Shown here piece by piece: positions 11,157-21,347 of a stretch of 58,012 bases of DNA. The position numbers and the translations under genes were made by a program. This DNA comes from Phoronis australis. Taxonomy: Eukaryota > Phoronida > Phoronidae. The notes beneath the pieces were generated by a model. It searched no databases. It saw only the letters and a list, made by a program, of their open reading frames with translations, and was not told the origin of the DNA. The number at the start of each line of letters is the position of its first letter. Positions within the stretch are counted from its first letter, which is position 1. Where the stretch lies: positions 397,748-455,759 of the forward strand of contig NMRA01000282.1 of the NCBI GenBank assembly GCA_002633005.1, in the 5' to 3' direction.

Positions 11157-13290
11157 AACATTTGTTGTGATCGTGAATACACACTTCTGTTTGATGATAT
11201 GTAACAACAGCATACAACTTGAAAATGATAAAGCATTTGCTGTGTATCATGAAAAAGTTAAGAAATAAAAATTTCCCTCATCCAACATACAGTGCCTTCA
11301 CTTGGTGACATTTAATACCACCATATTGGGTATTTGAAACGAGTGGGAATTTTTCATTTTATTGCATATTTCAATCAAACACTTCACATACGAATTTGAA
11401 GAGAAAATTTTGGATCGTATTATTCCGTAGAATCTGAAAGATCGTAAGTTCCAATAACTTTTTAAACTCCATATCACAATTTTTGTCACCATAAATGTGT
11501 TCAACAAGATGAGTTTTCGGACAACTATGGGTTGAAGATTAAAACTGATAACAGTAGCTGTAAAAACCAGATGAGATTGAAACTACGTAGTTTCAAAAAT
11601 CTTTCCACACTGAGAGAGAGCATCCTTGAAGTACTTTATATCCTCTTATTCTACCCGCCCAGATGGGAAGAAAGGTAAAATGTCCCATTTGTTACTTCTC
11701 ATGGTTGGATAAACTTACTTTTGCCTCGTCTTCACAATAAAATTAAAGCTAAAGAACGCAAATAAAATGTTTTGAGTCTCACATAAATATGTGATCTGTC
11801 ACCAGAGGCCAGGGAACCAGACATCACTTAAATTTACATTAAAATCTCACCAATTAAGGACAGAATACGGCTGACAAGTGACATCTTTATTTCTCCAGTT
11901 TTCCAATTGAAATAAATGCTAAATGTCATTTTTAAAGATCTATTGCCACAGCTACGCCAATTCTGAGAAATAGCGCGCATTCAAGTGACAATGCATTGAA
12001 AAATGAAAAAAGTCCAACTTTGGCGGTTACTTTTTTTACCGAAATTGGCGAAGCTCAGTCTTATGAAAAACATATTTCTCACTGTTGTTTCTTGGCACAC
12101 CCCGCAACATACCTCATACAATGATGCGTAAGTACATGGTGTTCATCTATGGGTGAAAACACCTAAGACTTTCAAAAGTATCAGGGTCAACTAGGCCTGG
12201 CCTTAGAAGGTTATACAGGTGACAAATGCTTGAATGCATCATTCAGACTGACTTGACAAGATATAAGTAGTCTACCTTTGAGATTTATTGTTTAGGTATT
12301 CATGAAAAGGAGGTCAACTGACCAGAGGTGTGTAGTTTGTGGCCATTTATATTGAATGAACCATGTATACACAGAAGCTCAGCAGAACAGTGGCCAGTCA
12401 TCAGAAGAAGAAGTGATAACTGTATCAGAACAACTAGTATCCCTTGGCATAGATACTGCGTATCTTGAGACCAGTGAAAAGGCCTATGGAAGAAACTCCA
12501 CAATATCATAAAATATCAGGCTTTAAAAGACTGGGAGGAATGATGCACGTGGTTGAAGCTGGTGACAGCAGGAAGGACAAGTAGACTGTTACAAAAGAGA
12601 ATGTTTCAGTTTGGATTGTACAGGCACTTGTTGGTTCAGCGATGGTAAAAGAATACCATGTGTTTGGGTAATGTGTTAGTTATTGTATGAGCATGGCACA
12701 TGATAGCATTGTTAGTCTCGGCATAGTAACAGGACTGTCCTTACTTAGAATTACATGGCCACTTGAATCTTGTGGTATTTACCCACAATGCAACAACTTT
12801 CAATTCTCTATAATCCTTGTTCTTGCGTCACTGAAGTTTCTCATGTTATTTGTTGGTGCCATGCGTTTTCACATTTTTGCCCATTGCATTTATTGTTTTA
12901 AACATTCCAATACCAGCAGTTTGACTGCTGGTGTGCTATGGGCTACAACTTCAATGGCAGGAAGGTGTCTTGAGAAGTATATGTGAAAGCAATATTTTCC
13001 GAGATCATTCCTAGAATCAGCCCGACATTTTTAAAACGACGCCATTGCAAAAACGTGTTTTTCTCCTTCCAGAACAAAGGAGGGAGCTTTCTACCTGGGA
13101 TTGTCCTATTGCTACAGTAACTGCATGGTAAAGTTTCTTTAAATTAGAACCATAACATTTTATTTCATCAAAATTTTCAACATTGGTTAATAAGACGATA
13201 ATTTTACTTCATTATTTGAAAACTTAATATAGTATTGCTGTTATCAAAAAACAAACGCTGAAAATTTGAATTTTTTTGTCAATTCATAAG

Positions 13291-13350
13291 TTTTGGAAAA
13301 TTGAAAAATGACAATTTTGGTAATCATTTTTGAAGAAACTTTTACCATAT
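13291..13350 (+). repeat. Short dispersed repeat copy
   Basis: It reads GAAAAATGACAATTTTGGTA then ATCATTTTTG, with the GAAAA.TTGAAAAATG lead-in typical of the family at 6768. Confidence 0.6.
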
Positions 13351-14343
13351 AACCTATGTTCTCCACAACAGAAAATTCAAAATTGACGGCAATTAAAAAA
13401 TTCACGTATGCATTTGAAAGTCCATGTCCATACTGCGGCGAGTTTGTGTGTTAAGTCTTGGAATAAATGCACTAAACTGGAACCAAAAATTAAAAAAGGC
13501 TTAATTTGGTTAATAAATTACTAATTTTTCAGTATGTAAACTCGACACAAGTACCTAAGCCAAACTCATCATGGCAAAATTCAAACGGGAAGCACCGAAA
13601 AGTCAAAGCAGGTTGTGGAGAACATTGATAACACTCATGGGCCTATCAAACTACTGGAATAATTTCCTTAACTGAGTGGTTTCATGGAAAATACAAAGTA
13701 CCATTACAACCCATAAATGCGATTTAGTCTTTTTTTAAAAATGATGACTACAATGGATGAACATGTAAAAATTTAGTGTGAAGATGTGTAAGTAAAATCA
13801 GTCAAAAAAGTACCCAGGTGTCTTCTCGTCAATTTTTTGCTCCTTCACAACTCATCTATAAATACTCAATGCCATGAAGTTTTACTTAAAAAATCTAATG
13901 TCCTAATCAGAGGCTCCACTATTCAAAACTGGCTGGATTCTTTGGGGGTACTTAAGGTCAGTAAGTTACGCACTCTATTGTGGGGTTAGGTAACACAAGC
14001 CCAGAGAGTAGCAAGCAAGAGGAAATGCTAGGACTTAACTAACAAAGGAGCAGCAGTTTCACATCTTATTGTCCTGTTGCAATAAACTGATTTTTGTCAT
14101 TCAAAGACCAAAAGGGTCCAACTTTTAATGACTGATTCAGTGTTTGAGGAACATAGGATCAAAAATAGCCGGCACTGCATGAATTTTTTTGTTTGACTGC
14201 AGGCAGTGTTATCTGTGGTATACACCTCTGTTCACTGTCCCCAAACAAAACAAGCCAGTCAAAACGTCCAGAGACTGTGGTACCTGCAAGAAGCATTCAG
14301 TGTTGTTGGTTGGAAATGAGAAGCAGCAATGATTTGTGCAGAC

Positions 14344-14368
14344 CATGTTGTGTATTGTACACAACATG
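14344..14368. other. Perfect 11-bp-arm hairpin
   Basis: Arms CATGTTGTGTA and TACACAACATG flank a TTG loop. It has no poly-T run and no coding context, so I assign no function. Confidence 0.6.
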
Positions 14369-14481
14369 AGTCTTGCCAGATGTTGTCTAATGGTCACTTT
14401 TTGGTCAACATGATGTGACATGCTTAACAGTACCCTGACGTGTTCTCACAGTGGCATAAATCATAGTTCACAACTAGAAAG

Positions 14482-14524
14482 ATTATTGTCACAGCGTGAC
14501 AATAATGGACTCTGCGCATGCGCA
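14482..14524. promoter_or_regulatory. Hairpin plus NRF-1-type palindrome
   Basis: Positions 14482-14506 form a perfect hairpin with arms ATTATTGTCAC and GTGACAATAAT and a 3-base loop. At 14513-14524 is TGCGCATGCGCA, the palindromic consensus of NRF-1, a factor that commonly drives nuclear genes for mitochondrial proteins. It lies 4 kb upstream of the first readable HIBCH exon and about 350 bp from a CCAAT/TATA promoter on the other strand. A promoter role is inference. The sequence could also belong to a retroelement end. Confidence 0.4.
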
Positions 14525-14874
14525 TTACTGGAATTGTTTTTTGGAAGTTACTAATACCAACCCGTTTACCAATATGAAAAGGAATTCATTAAAATTGTAG
14601 GAGAAATTGCATGTTAATATTTTGATGACCTTTCCACTAATTGACCTCTTCTGGTGCATTATGAACCCCGATCAGGGAATAATTGTAAACACAATTTGTT
14701 AATGCAGGCTGTGCATATATATAGTTGCCCAATTTTCCTAGAGATGGCGTTCTCAATCACCTAGTGCCTCAGTTATATTTTTAGGGCGTTGTCTCGGAGT
14801 TAAGTCATGATTTAAGCAACCCCCTTTTGGTGGTATTATTTCCATTAGTTCTGTAAGTTGAGATACTGTCTGGG

Positions 14875-14941
14875 CCAATCAGCTTTCTAGGTTTTCGCGG
14901 AGTATTTAAACGTCCAAACAAGCACCAGTTGCCTATTCTCT
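14875..14941 (+). promoter_or_regulatory. CCAAT and TATA promoter-like sequence
   Basis: GGGCCAATCAG (CCAAT at 14875-14879) lies 24 bp upstream of TATTTAAA (14903-14910); a start about 30 bp further on would fall in the pyrimidine-rich stretch near 14936-14942. Downstream comes a possible leader exon ending in a good donor. Confidence 0.45.
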
Positions 14942-14994
14942 CCTGGATTGTCTGTATCGTGTGTTGATTACCAGACTGCTTTGAGGCAAACGCT
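14936..14994 (+). other. Possible untranslated leader exon
   Basis: From the predicted start the sequence runs to CGCT|GTAAGTAT at 14994/14995, a strong splice donor. It has no ATG. It could be joined to the acceptor at 18591, just before the 315-residue membrane protein. The start is inferred from the TATA distance only. Confidence 0.3.
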
Positions 14995-15544
14995 GTAAGT
15001 ATACATTTGGTTATCCTTCAACGTGAGATACCAATTTTTTGGATAGCTTTGCATTTGTAGTTTGCGTTTTGTCAGCTGTAGACTGGACTATTATTATGCA
15101 GACCTAGACATGCTGTTATGCTGCAACCATTGTGCTTTTTGGCAGTCAATTATTATGTTTGCGGATTTCTTGTTTTATGCATATTTCTATTTTGTGAACT
15201 AGTTTTTGCGGAGTATTACAGTTGTCTATACGAGTTGTTCTGTGTTGTAACTTTAGGGGTTTATTCCGCCATGTTTTTTCCTGAGTTTGTATTTCCTCAA
15301 GTGCGGTTTCCGTTAGACATTAATTAAACATTACGTAGAAGGTGTAGCGATATCGTGGTGGTTGGTTAATGTTAATGGTAAAGTTTAGATTTAGTAACTT
15401 AGACTGTTTTTTGTAAACGTTTCAGATAACCGATATGAACACCGATGCAATACGATGTATCAACGATAAACGATGAACGTAATAAAGTATGTCGAGTTGT
15501 AGACGCCTCTTTCTCTATTGCCTCAACGTATGAGCAGCAATACG

Positions 15545-16440
15545 ATTTAAAATGTGGTTTATGCTAAGAATCACAGATGTTTTACTTTAAGCACTTCAGA
15601 ATACAAGATGAATGAATTGGTCAAACTTTAAGAAGAAAAATGACCCCATGGGTGCACCAAATGACCTGAAAATTTAGAATTCAAACTCAATCGCATTTAG
15701 TGAACAGATATGTAATATTGAAGTCTCTAGGTCAAAATTTTAGTTTGCACTCAATGACCTTTAACCTATTTGTCATGAAATCTGTGACATTCATGATACA
15801 TATATAATTCTTAGTATGTTAGTTTGATAGTGTTATTACTTATTGNCCCTATCCGGTGTATTATAAGCGAATTATTGCAAAGCCCATAAAAGATGTGTTT
15901 AATGCTGAGAATCACAGTTGTCTAACGGTTGACACATCAGAATACTTGTTGATTGAAAAGGTCAAAATTTCAGAAGAAAAATACACCTAATGACCCCATG
16001 TTTGCACTAAATGACCTGAAACTTTGGATTCCAAATTGAATTACCTGTGCCAATCAGACCTGTCAATTTGAAGTGTCTAGCTCAAAATTTTAGTTTGCAC
16101 CTAATGACCTTTGACCTATTTCATCTGATTGGATGACCCGATTACTTAGAAAAGTAATTTTTTATTGACTTATACCTGTGCATCGAATTTAAAGAGAATA
16201 GCTTTAAAAATGAAGAAGGAGTAGCATTTTGAAAATTACATGACCTTTGCACCAAATGACCTCTTCCGGTGCAATATGGATTATGATTATATAACGAATC
16301 AAAGTTTATGTACTGCCAAAAATCACAAACAGAATTTAAAGAACATACCTGCACCCATTTTGGAGTTATTAAGCCTCAAAGTTGGTCGGAAGAAGAATAA
16401 GAAGAATAAGAATAAGAATAAAATTGAAGAAAACACAGGA
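15545..16440 (+). repeat. Degenerate tandem ~350-bp repeat rich in TGACCT, with GAATAA microsatellite
   Basis: Related blocks start near 15545, 15850 and 16250, with a fragment at about 14620-14705. They share GGTGCATTATG-like, TTTAATGCTGAGAATCAC-like and AAAATTTTAGTTTGCAC segments and many TGACC(T) words. The last block runs into an (AGAATA)n microsatellite after GTTGGTCGGAAGAAG at 16380-16425. One N stands at 15846. Confidence 0.6.
16105..16117. promoter_or_regulatory. Perfect DR1 nuclear-receptor-type site
   Basis: TGACCTTTGACCT is the reverse complement of AGGTCA A AGGTCA, the direct repeat with one-base spacer bound by RXR heterodimers, HNF4 and COUP-type receptors. The sister repeat unit has the same site with one change at 15755-15767 (TGACCTTTAACCT). 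Occupancy is unknown. Confidence 0.4.
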
Positions 16441-18077
16441 ACAACAGTACTCTGCACTTACAAGAGCAGAGTAATAATGCTTTTATGAATACTGTAAGTT
16501 TTGCATTTCATTCAAAAATTTCAAGCTCACAATAAATTACTGTTATTACATCCACTAGCCATGTGTGATTGTATGAATTGTTATCCTGAAACGTGAAAAC
16601 ATGTCAAACCAGTTTAATAAACTTTTAAATTATGTTCATTTGAAATTGTCCAGTAACAGCTACTACAGAAAGGACTTTTATTAAACGGGGGTTGTTTACT
16701 AACATTTTTAAGTCATGCACCAAATAATATTAATGCACTGAGACAGATGTTGAACTAACTGTGAAAAAATCTGGAATACATAGATGTTATTTATGACTCA
16801 TACAATTGACAGGACAAATGAACGACTGGTCCAACTGGTCCGACTGGTCCGGTGACACCTGCACTGACGAGTCAATGATAAACTTGAAATATTTTAAGGA
16901 TCAAAATTGAGCAAAATAATGACATTCTGACACATTTTTCACATTTTGTCCTATTCCAAAAATACAAAGCGATTCCAAAAGAGGACCCATGACCGCGTTT
17001 TTGGTTCTTGCGTTCAAAAGAACCCCTATGGGAGCTTTTCAGGTCTTGTTTCCAAAAGATCTCCCCTGGAAGATTTTCTGGCTCTAATTGTTTTCGAAAT
17101 AGACCCCATGGGAGCTTCATGTTTGTGGGGGGCTATTTCAGAAATCCTTGGTGTGTTTATTGCATAATGAATTGAATTTTTTGTTTGTGTTTGTGTGGAG
17201 GCATGGTTGTAGACCTGTCTCACACGTTAACATGCTATCCCTGGTCCTATAAAAATTAAGTTTACCATAATTTTTCACACCGAATGGAGCAAGTGAATGT
17301 CACTATGAAATATCGTTAAACTACAGTCTGAAACAGCAAACGTGACATCATGCATCTACTTTAATGACAGGGAGAATTCAGGTCAATAAAAACAGATAAA
17401 TCACTGAGATAGATTAGAGCACTTAGCCTAGATTTTAAAAATGGTCTTTCATCCATGCAACATCATGTTAAGGTAAGTAAGAAATTCTTTGTAAGTAAGA
17501 AATTGTTCGAGGCCACCGTGTAGCATATTGAATTACTGCAGACAGCTACCAATTACCTTGAGACACTTCACAGGGTAAGTGACAAAACTATCGGTAAAAC
17601 CTACTAAAAAGGAAACCTAAGCACCTAAAATGAACTACATACGGACATCACAGCTGGGTAGTGTACTTGTGAGAAGAAAATTTTAATAAAGGGATGAGCT
17701 TGGTTGAACAGCATAGGTGTCTGTATTAAACAGATAAAGGTGAAAAGTAGCTTAAAGCCTACCTTGACATGAATTTTGGTATTTTTGATGTATTGACTTA
17801 GTAGCCAGATGTTAACAGCAATACTTATATATAATGACTTAATCACTCAAACATAACCTCACCAAATGATACTAAACATAAAGTTGTTATTTCGCGCCAT
17901 TTAGCGGGCCTACCAGAACATTAACAACAAAAGGTTGAAAGTATGGCAATTCTCCACAATTTAGCATAAAAATAATTGTCAAAATGACCATTTTACATTT
18001 TTCAAAGGATGATTACCATTTTACAAATAATGGGAGTTTCAGAAGGACATCTACACACACCAATCCATGATTGTAAT
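16441..18077. other. No gene seen
   Basis: This is presumed intron or intergenic sequence before the membrane-protein gene at 18.6 kb. It contains one short dispersed repeat copy in minus orientation (about 17947-18005) and a run of overlapping short open frames at 16872-17223 without recognisable content. Confidence 0.4.
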
Positions 18078-18244
18078 GAGGGGAGGATCCAGGATTTTGA
18101 GTTGGGGGGCTAGGGCACAGTATTAGCCAGGATTTCGCCTGTCAGACATTCACAGCCCCGTACAGCCAAATGGAATCTGGGAGAATTTTAGGGAGGAGGC
18201 ATGGGCCACTTGCCCTGCCCCCCCCCCCCCTAAATCCGCCACTG
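18078..18244. mobile_element. Small MITE with CAGTGGCGGAT-type ends
   Basis: The right end read inward is CAGTGGCGGATTTAGGGG; the left end, GAGGGGAGGATCCAGG, is a mutated form. GTAAT is present on both sides (18073-18077 and 18245-18249) as a 5-bp target duplication. The interior is G/C-run rich and has no coding capacity. Ends of this kind are common in non-autonomous hAT-like or related elements; the superfamily is not settled by a 5-bp duplication. Confidence 0.5.
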
Positions 18245-18628
18245 GTAATACACTCAAATGTACTTAATGTCTATTTTTGTGAAGAAATTCAACAAAATAG
18301 AATTTCACTTGTGGGCTATATGACATGCTTAAGTGAAGAATTAGGATAGTTGAATACAACAGGGGCTTGATTAGAAAATCATGTCAAGATTCTGTTAGTG
18401 ATCAAAGCAACGGGTTCACCCAAGTGGCCTGTGCACATCTGGTACAAGCGGTACCAGACTGAGTGACTGCTATCATTTTTTACATTTCTTGTACTGACAT
18501 AGACAAATGTAATTCAGTAGCGAAATAAATTTTGTGGACTCAAAATTTGAGATGTCATTTCAACATAACAAAATTTTACCATAATTTTCAGACGGGACAT
18601 CCACGAAAGAAAGGAAAACAATTCTAAC

Positions 18629-19576
18629 ATGACTCTATCAACAAGTATGTCAACAACACCAAGAATCCCAGAAAAAACAACAACAACGTCAACAACAACA
18701 ACAAATGATTCAGGACTAAGCAAAGAGAACGAAAACTTAATGATAACTGTTTTGGCAGTGACCTTTCTAATTACCTGGACGGCATGTTTAGGCATCGCCT
18801 GCAAAAGAAGATTTCGCCACGTACAGGAAAGACGGGCACAACAATTGGCTGAACACAATACTGCTCACCAGTATGACCCGCCCACATACAAGGTGGCCCT
18901 AGGCATGCCAAAACCGGATGTATGTGCGGAGTTCGTGGTACGCGATGAAAATGGTATACACGTGGTGATCGTGGAAAAGAATGGAGAAGTGTGCGAGACC
19001 AACTATAGTATGTCGAGGGAAACTCCTCAAGTCCAGGAGAGTCATCACGTGTTTCATTTTGGTGAATACTCGGGTCTTGGTGACATCCAGCATAACATCA
19101 CACCATCAAGCAGCAGTGAACCGACACCACAGACATCGGCAATGTCTGATTCGATCATTTCAAGACAGGGCCAGACATTACAAGCACCAGACTCAGTTTC
19201 TCATACCCATGAATCTCAGGGAAACCAAATCATCAGGCCCAGGAAAGGTCAAACGTTAGAAGCTGCAATACGAGCACACGCAATACCACTACATGCAAGA
19301 AGCTCACGAGAAGAACCTCATAATCTCAGTCACCCAGGAAATACCAAATCCACAGTAAATCCTGGATATCCTCATGTCAGAGACCCAGTGACACCTATTC
19401 GACCCATCTCATCTGATGCAACTGGGAGCAAAAATACCACAGTTTGGGTTGTATCTAGTTTACACAACAGTAAAGCAGAACGATCAGGTTATGTTTTGCC
19501 AGATTACGACTGGGCAGTGGGGCAGGCCTCTCACATCACCCCTGTGCACTCCACAGACTGCGTAACGCATTTATGA
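18629..19576 (+). CDS. Single-pass membrane protein with Thr-rich ectodomain, PPxY tail and PDZ-type C terminus
   Basis: A 315-residue open frame of a family I do not recognise. Residues 1-37 are Thr/Ser rich with a run of TTTT groups; 38-58 are a hydrophobic span (ITVLAVTFLITWTACLGIAC), followed by the basic KRRFRH, so a type III or I topology with a long cytoplasmic tail is likely. At 84-87 is PPTY, a WW-domain ligand typical of NEDD4-family targets. The tail holds two related words, RQGQTLQA and RKGQTLEA, and ends in THL, matching a class I PDZ ligand. A splice acceptor (ATAATTTTCAG) ends at 18591. The frame is open from there to the ATG and contains an N-glycosylation-like NMT, so an upstream exon could extend the ectodomain; no signal peptide is visible in the readable part. 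Function might be a membrane adaptor, by analogy only. Confidence 0.75.
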   Translation: MTLSTSMSTTPRIPEKTTTTSTTTTNDSGLSKENENLMITVLAVTFLITWTACLGIACKRRFRHVQERRAQQLAEHNTAHQYDPPTYKVALGMPKPDVCAEFVVRDENGIHVVIVEKNGEVCETNYSMSRETPQVQESHHVFHFGEYSGLGDIQHNITPSSSSEPTPQTSAMSDSIISRQGQTLQAPDSVSHTHESQGNQIIRPRKGQTLEAAIRAHAIPLHARSSREEPHNLSHPGNTKSTVNPGYPHVRDPVTPIRPISSDATGSKNTTVWVVSSLHNSKAERSGYVLPDYDWAVGQASHITPVHSTDCVTHL

Positions 19577-20074
19577 CCAGCAGTCACTCTCCACTCTATC
19601 CACTGTTGTACCTTTTTTGCGTATGTATAAATGGATTGTGGGATATTGCCACATCAATGTGGATCATGCACATATAAAGTCCAGTCACCTGGGGCCTGGT
19701 TCACTAAAATGGCATAATGTTACAGCGTTTTCTTTTACCTAGAGTCTAAATGGAGAGGTAATCAAAACTTACAAATGGTGCTAAGTCTCGGCTATGCCTC
19801 TGTGTAAACACACTATAAAGAAATGACTTTCAATGAAATTGGCCTCGAGTGATGGGTTAGGCTGTATATGATTTCAAACTCTCTATTCAAGGATGCTCAT
19901 GGAATTTTTTCTATACCTTGGAATCTCTCATTCTTTTGTTAACAAAAATAGCATACAGCAATTCTTAGCTATTTTGAGGCAAAATGATTGTAAAAATCAT
20001 CATTTTTTTAAGAACTTGGCTACCTGGTTGCAAATATCAATTTCTCACCTGAGGTATTGTTCTATGACAGGCCA
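19577..20074. other. 3' flank of the 18.6-kb gene
   Basis: No AATAAA was found soon after the stop codon; ATATAAAG and TATAAAG words occur at about 19672 and 19814. A fragment resembling the short dispersed repeat is at about 19980-20010. No coding sequence is seen. Confidence 0.35.
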
Positions 20075-21347
20075 TTAAGGATATCTCAAACCTTATTCAC
20101 AAAAATTGGCCATTTTTACAATATTTCATATGTCTAGCAAAATACCTTACCGGTATCTTCATTCTCGTGGAACTTCAAATACAAAATATATACTGCGTAG
20201 CGAGAAAAAACGATTTAACAGAACCACCTTGGAACCATGTGGATATTTGTTTACTACTTATCCGAGAAAGGTTAAAGGGCTAATAATCAAATCGAACCTC
20301 CTGCCAGGTACAGAACAGCTTCATATACCCTCAGTCTTTCATTCACCAAGTCGCCATGACACTGAGTAAATGAGGTAGCATGGTTCCAGGGAAAACAAAG
20401 ACAATAACACAGTTTTGATCCTAGGGGAGTTGTGCGTCTACATACATATGATCATTGGGGTTGAGAACGAATGCTACGAGTCGCCTCAGGCCTCCGTGGT
20501 GATGAACACAGCAAGTTGTGAAAGTGATAAATCCTCACCCTAATTCCTTAACTCCATTAATAAATTGACATTTCAATGTTTCGATCTCATGCTAATGACA
20601 TGCTTTCAATGAACTGTGACCTACTTATAAAAGTAGGTCAAGCAGGTAACAAACAACAGTAACAGTTAGCAGGGAACAGTACCTTTTAGTGACGCTAATT
20701 ACGCACTGCAAAATTAGTAGAAGTTGTGAGTGAATGTTGAAATACCTAACATATTTAAGGCTTGTATACTGAATAATTAACCGAAGACTTTGAGATTTTC
20801 ACTCGTCCCAGTTTAATCAGCTTTTTCTCGTCTTCGGCAAAATCGACTTTACGTGAACTTAGGAACACAAGTTGTCGAAAACAGCTCGGTGGATTTAGCT
20901 GAAACTTTCCAAACTTAATATTTAGTCATCAATCACAAAAACATTGCTAGGATTTTCCATATAAAGGTCTATTTTTGCGTAATGTAACAAAGATGAATAC
21001 GACTTCCGTTTTTTACAAAAATACCTTACTTTTTGCGAGTTGATTTGTCATAGAAACCAAACAAAAAGACTAATCGAAAATTCCTAACAGCATTTTTGAG
21101 GTAACTGGGTGAAGGTTTCATTAAAATCGACCGAGAGGTTATTTTGCTATGAATGTAACTTTCTTAAAAATGAAATTTTGCCTTAAAAAGGTTTTTACGT
21201 AAAAAATAATGGTTCATTAATATAAAAAGTTTTTAAATTTCGTGATCTTTTTTCTTTCAGAAAATGTATAACTTAACTAGTTGACAAAGTTTGTTTTTTT
21301 CATATACGAGTTAGAATGGAGGCCACTAAATAAGGTTTGAGATTTAA
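20075..21347. mobile_element. TTAA-flanked non-autonomous DNA transposon, copy B
   Basis: It runs from TTAA at 20075-20078 to TTAA at 21344-21347. Ends read inward are AAGGATATCTCAAACCTTAT and AATCTCAAACCTTATTTA. It matches 5270-6671 in reverse orientation along almost its full length. The 88-codon open frame inside mirrors a shorter one in copy A but is broken differently, so it is not a conserved gene. The copies differ by many substitutions and small indels, so they are not recent sisters. Confidence 0.75.

Larger units (their letters stand above)
10490..14343. other. No recognised exon; presumed HIBCH 5' intron/upstream
   Basis: The first HIBCH coding exon should lie upstream of 10492 on the minus strand, but no ATG-containing stretch ending in a phase-1 donor could be recognised. 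Copies of the short dispersed repeat are at about 10341-10401, 11095-11156, 12000-12052 and 13291-13350. A further repeat at 12991-13037 is shared with 734-780. The open frame at 12687-12986 has no recognisable features beyond being hydrophobic. Confidence 0.4.
14790..15525 (+). mobile_element. Candidate solo LTR (or gene promoter with leader exon)
   Basis: The stretch begins TGTCTCGG and ends TTGCCTCA. In order it contains a CCAAT box, a TATTTAAA box, a likely start near 14936 and an AATAAA polyadenylation signal at 15481-15486 followed by a T-rich end, which is the order found in an LTR. Flanks GGCGT and ACGTA share only CGT out of register, so no clean target duplication supports it. No internal retroelement sequence flanks it. 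The alternative is a cellular promoter for the plus-strand gene at 18.6 kb. Confidence 0.35.

Noticed and set aside
14209-14421. Minus-strand frame MSHHVDQKVTIRQHLARLML as first HIBCH exon
   Set aside because: It is located suitably near the NRF-1-type site and is basic, but no donor in the required phase follows and the sequence does not resemble HIBCH presequences.
14487-15150. Alternative LTR from TGTCACAG to GGCAGTCA with ATTAT on both sides
   Set aside because: The 5-bp flank match is within chance over this length, and the polyadenylation signal would lie outside.
20106-20369. 87-codon frame in the TTAA element as a transposon gene
   Set aside because: Copy A carries the corresponding sequence with a different reading and stops; differences are not codon-like.
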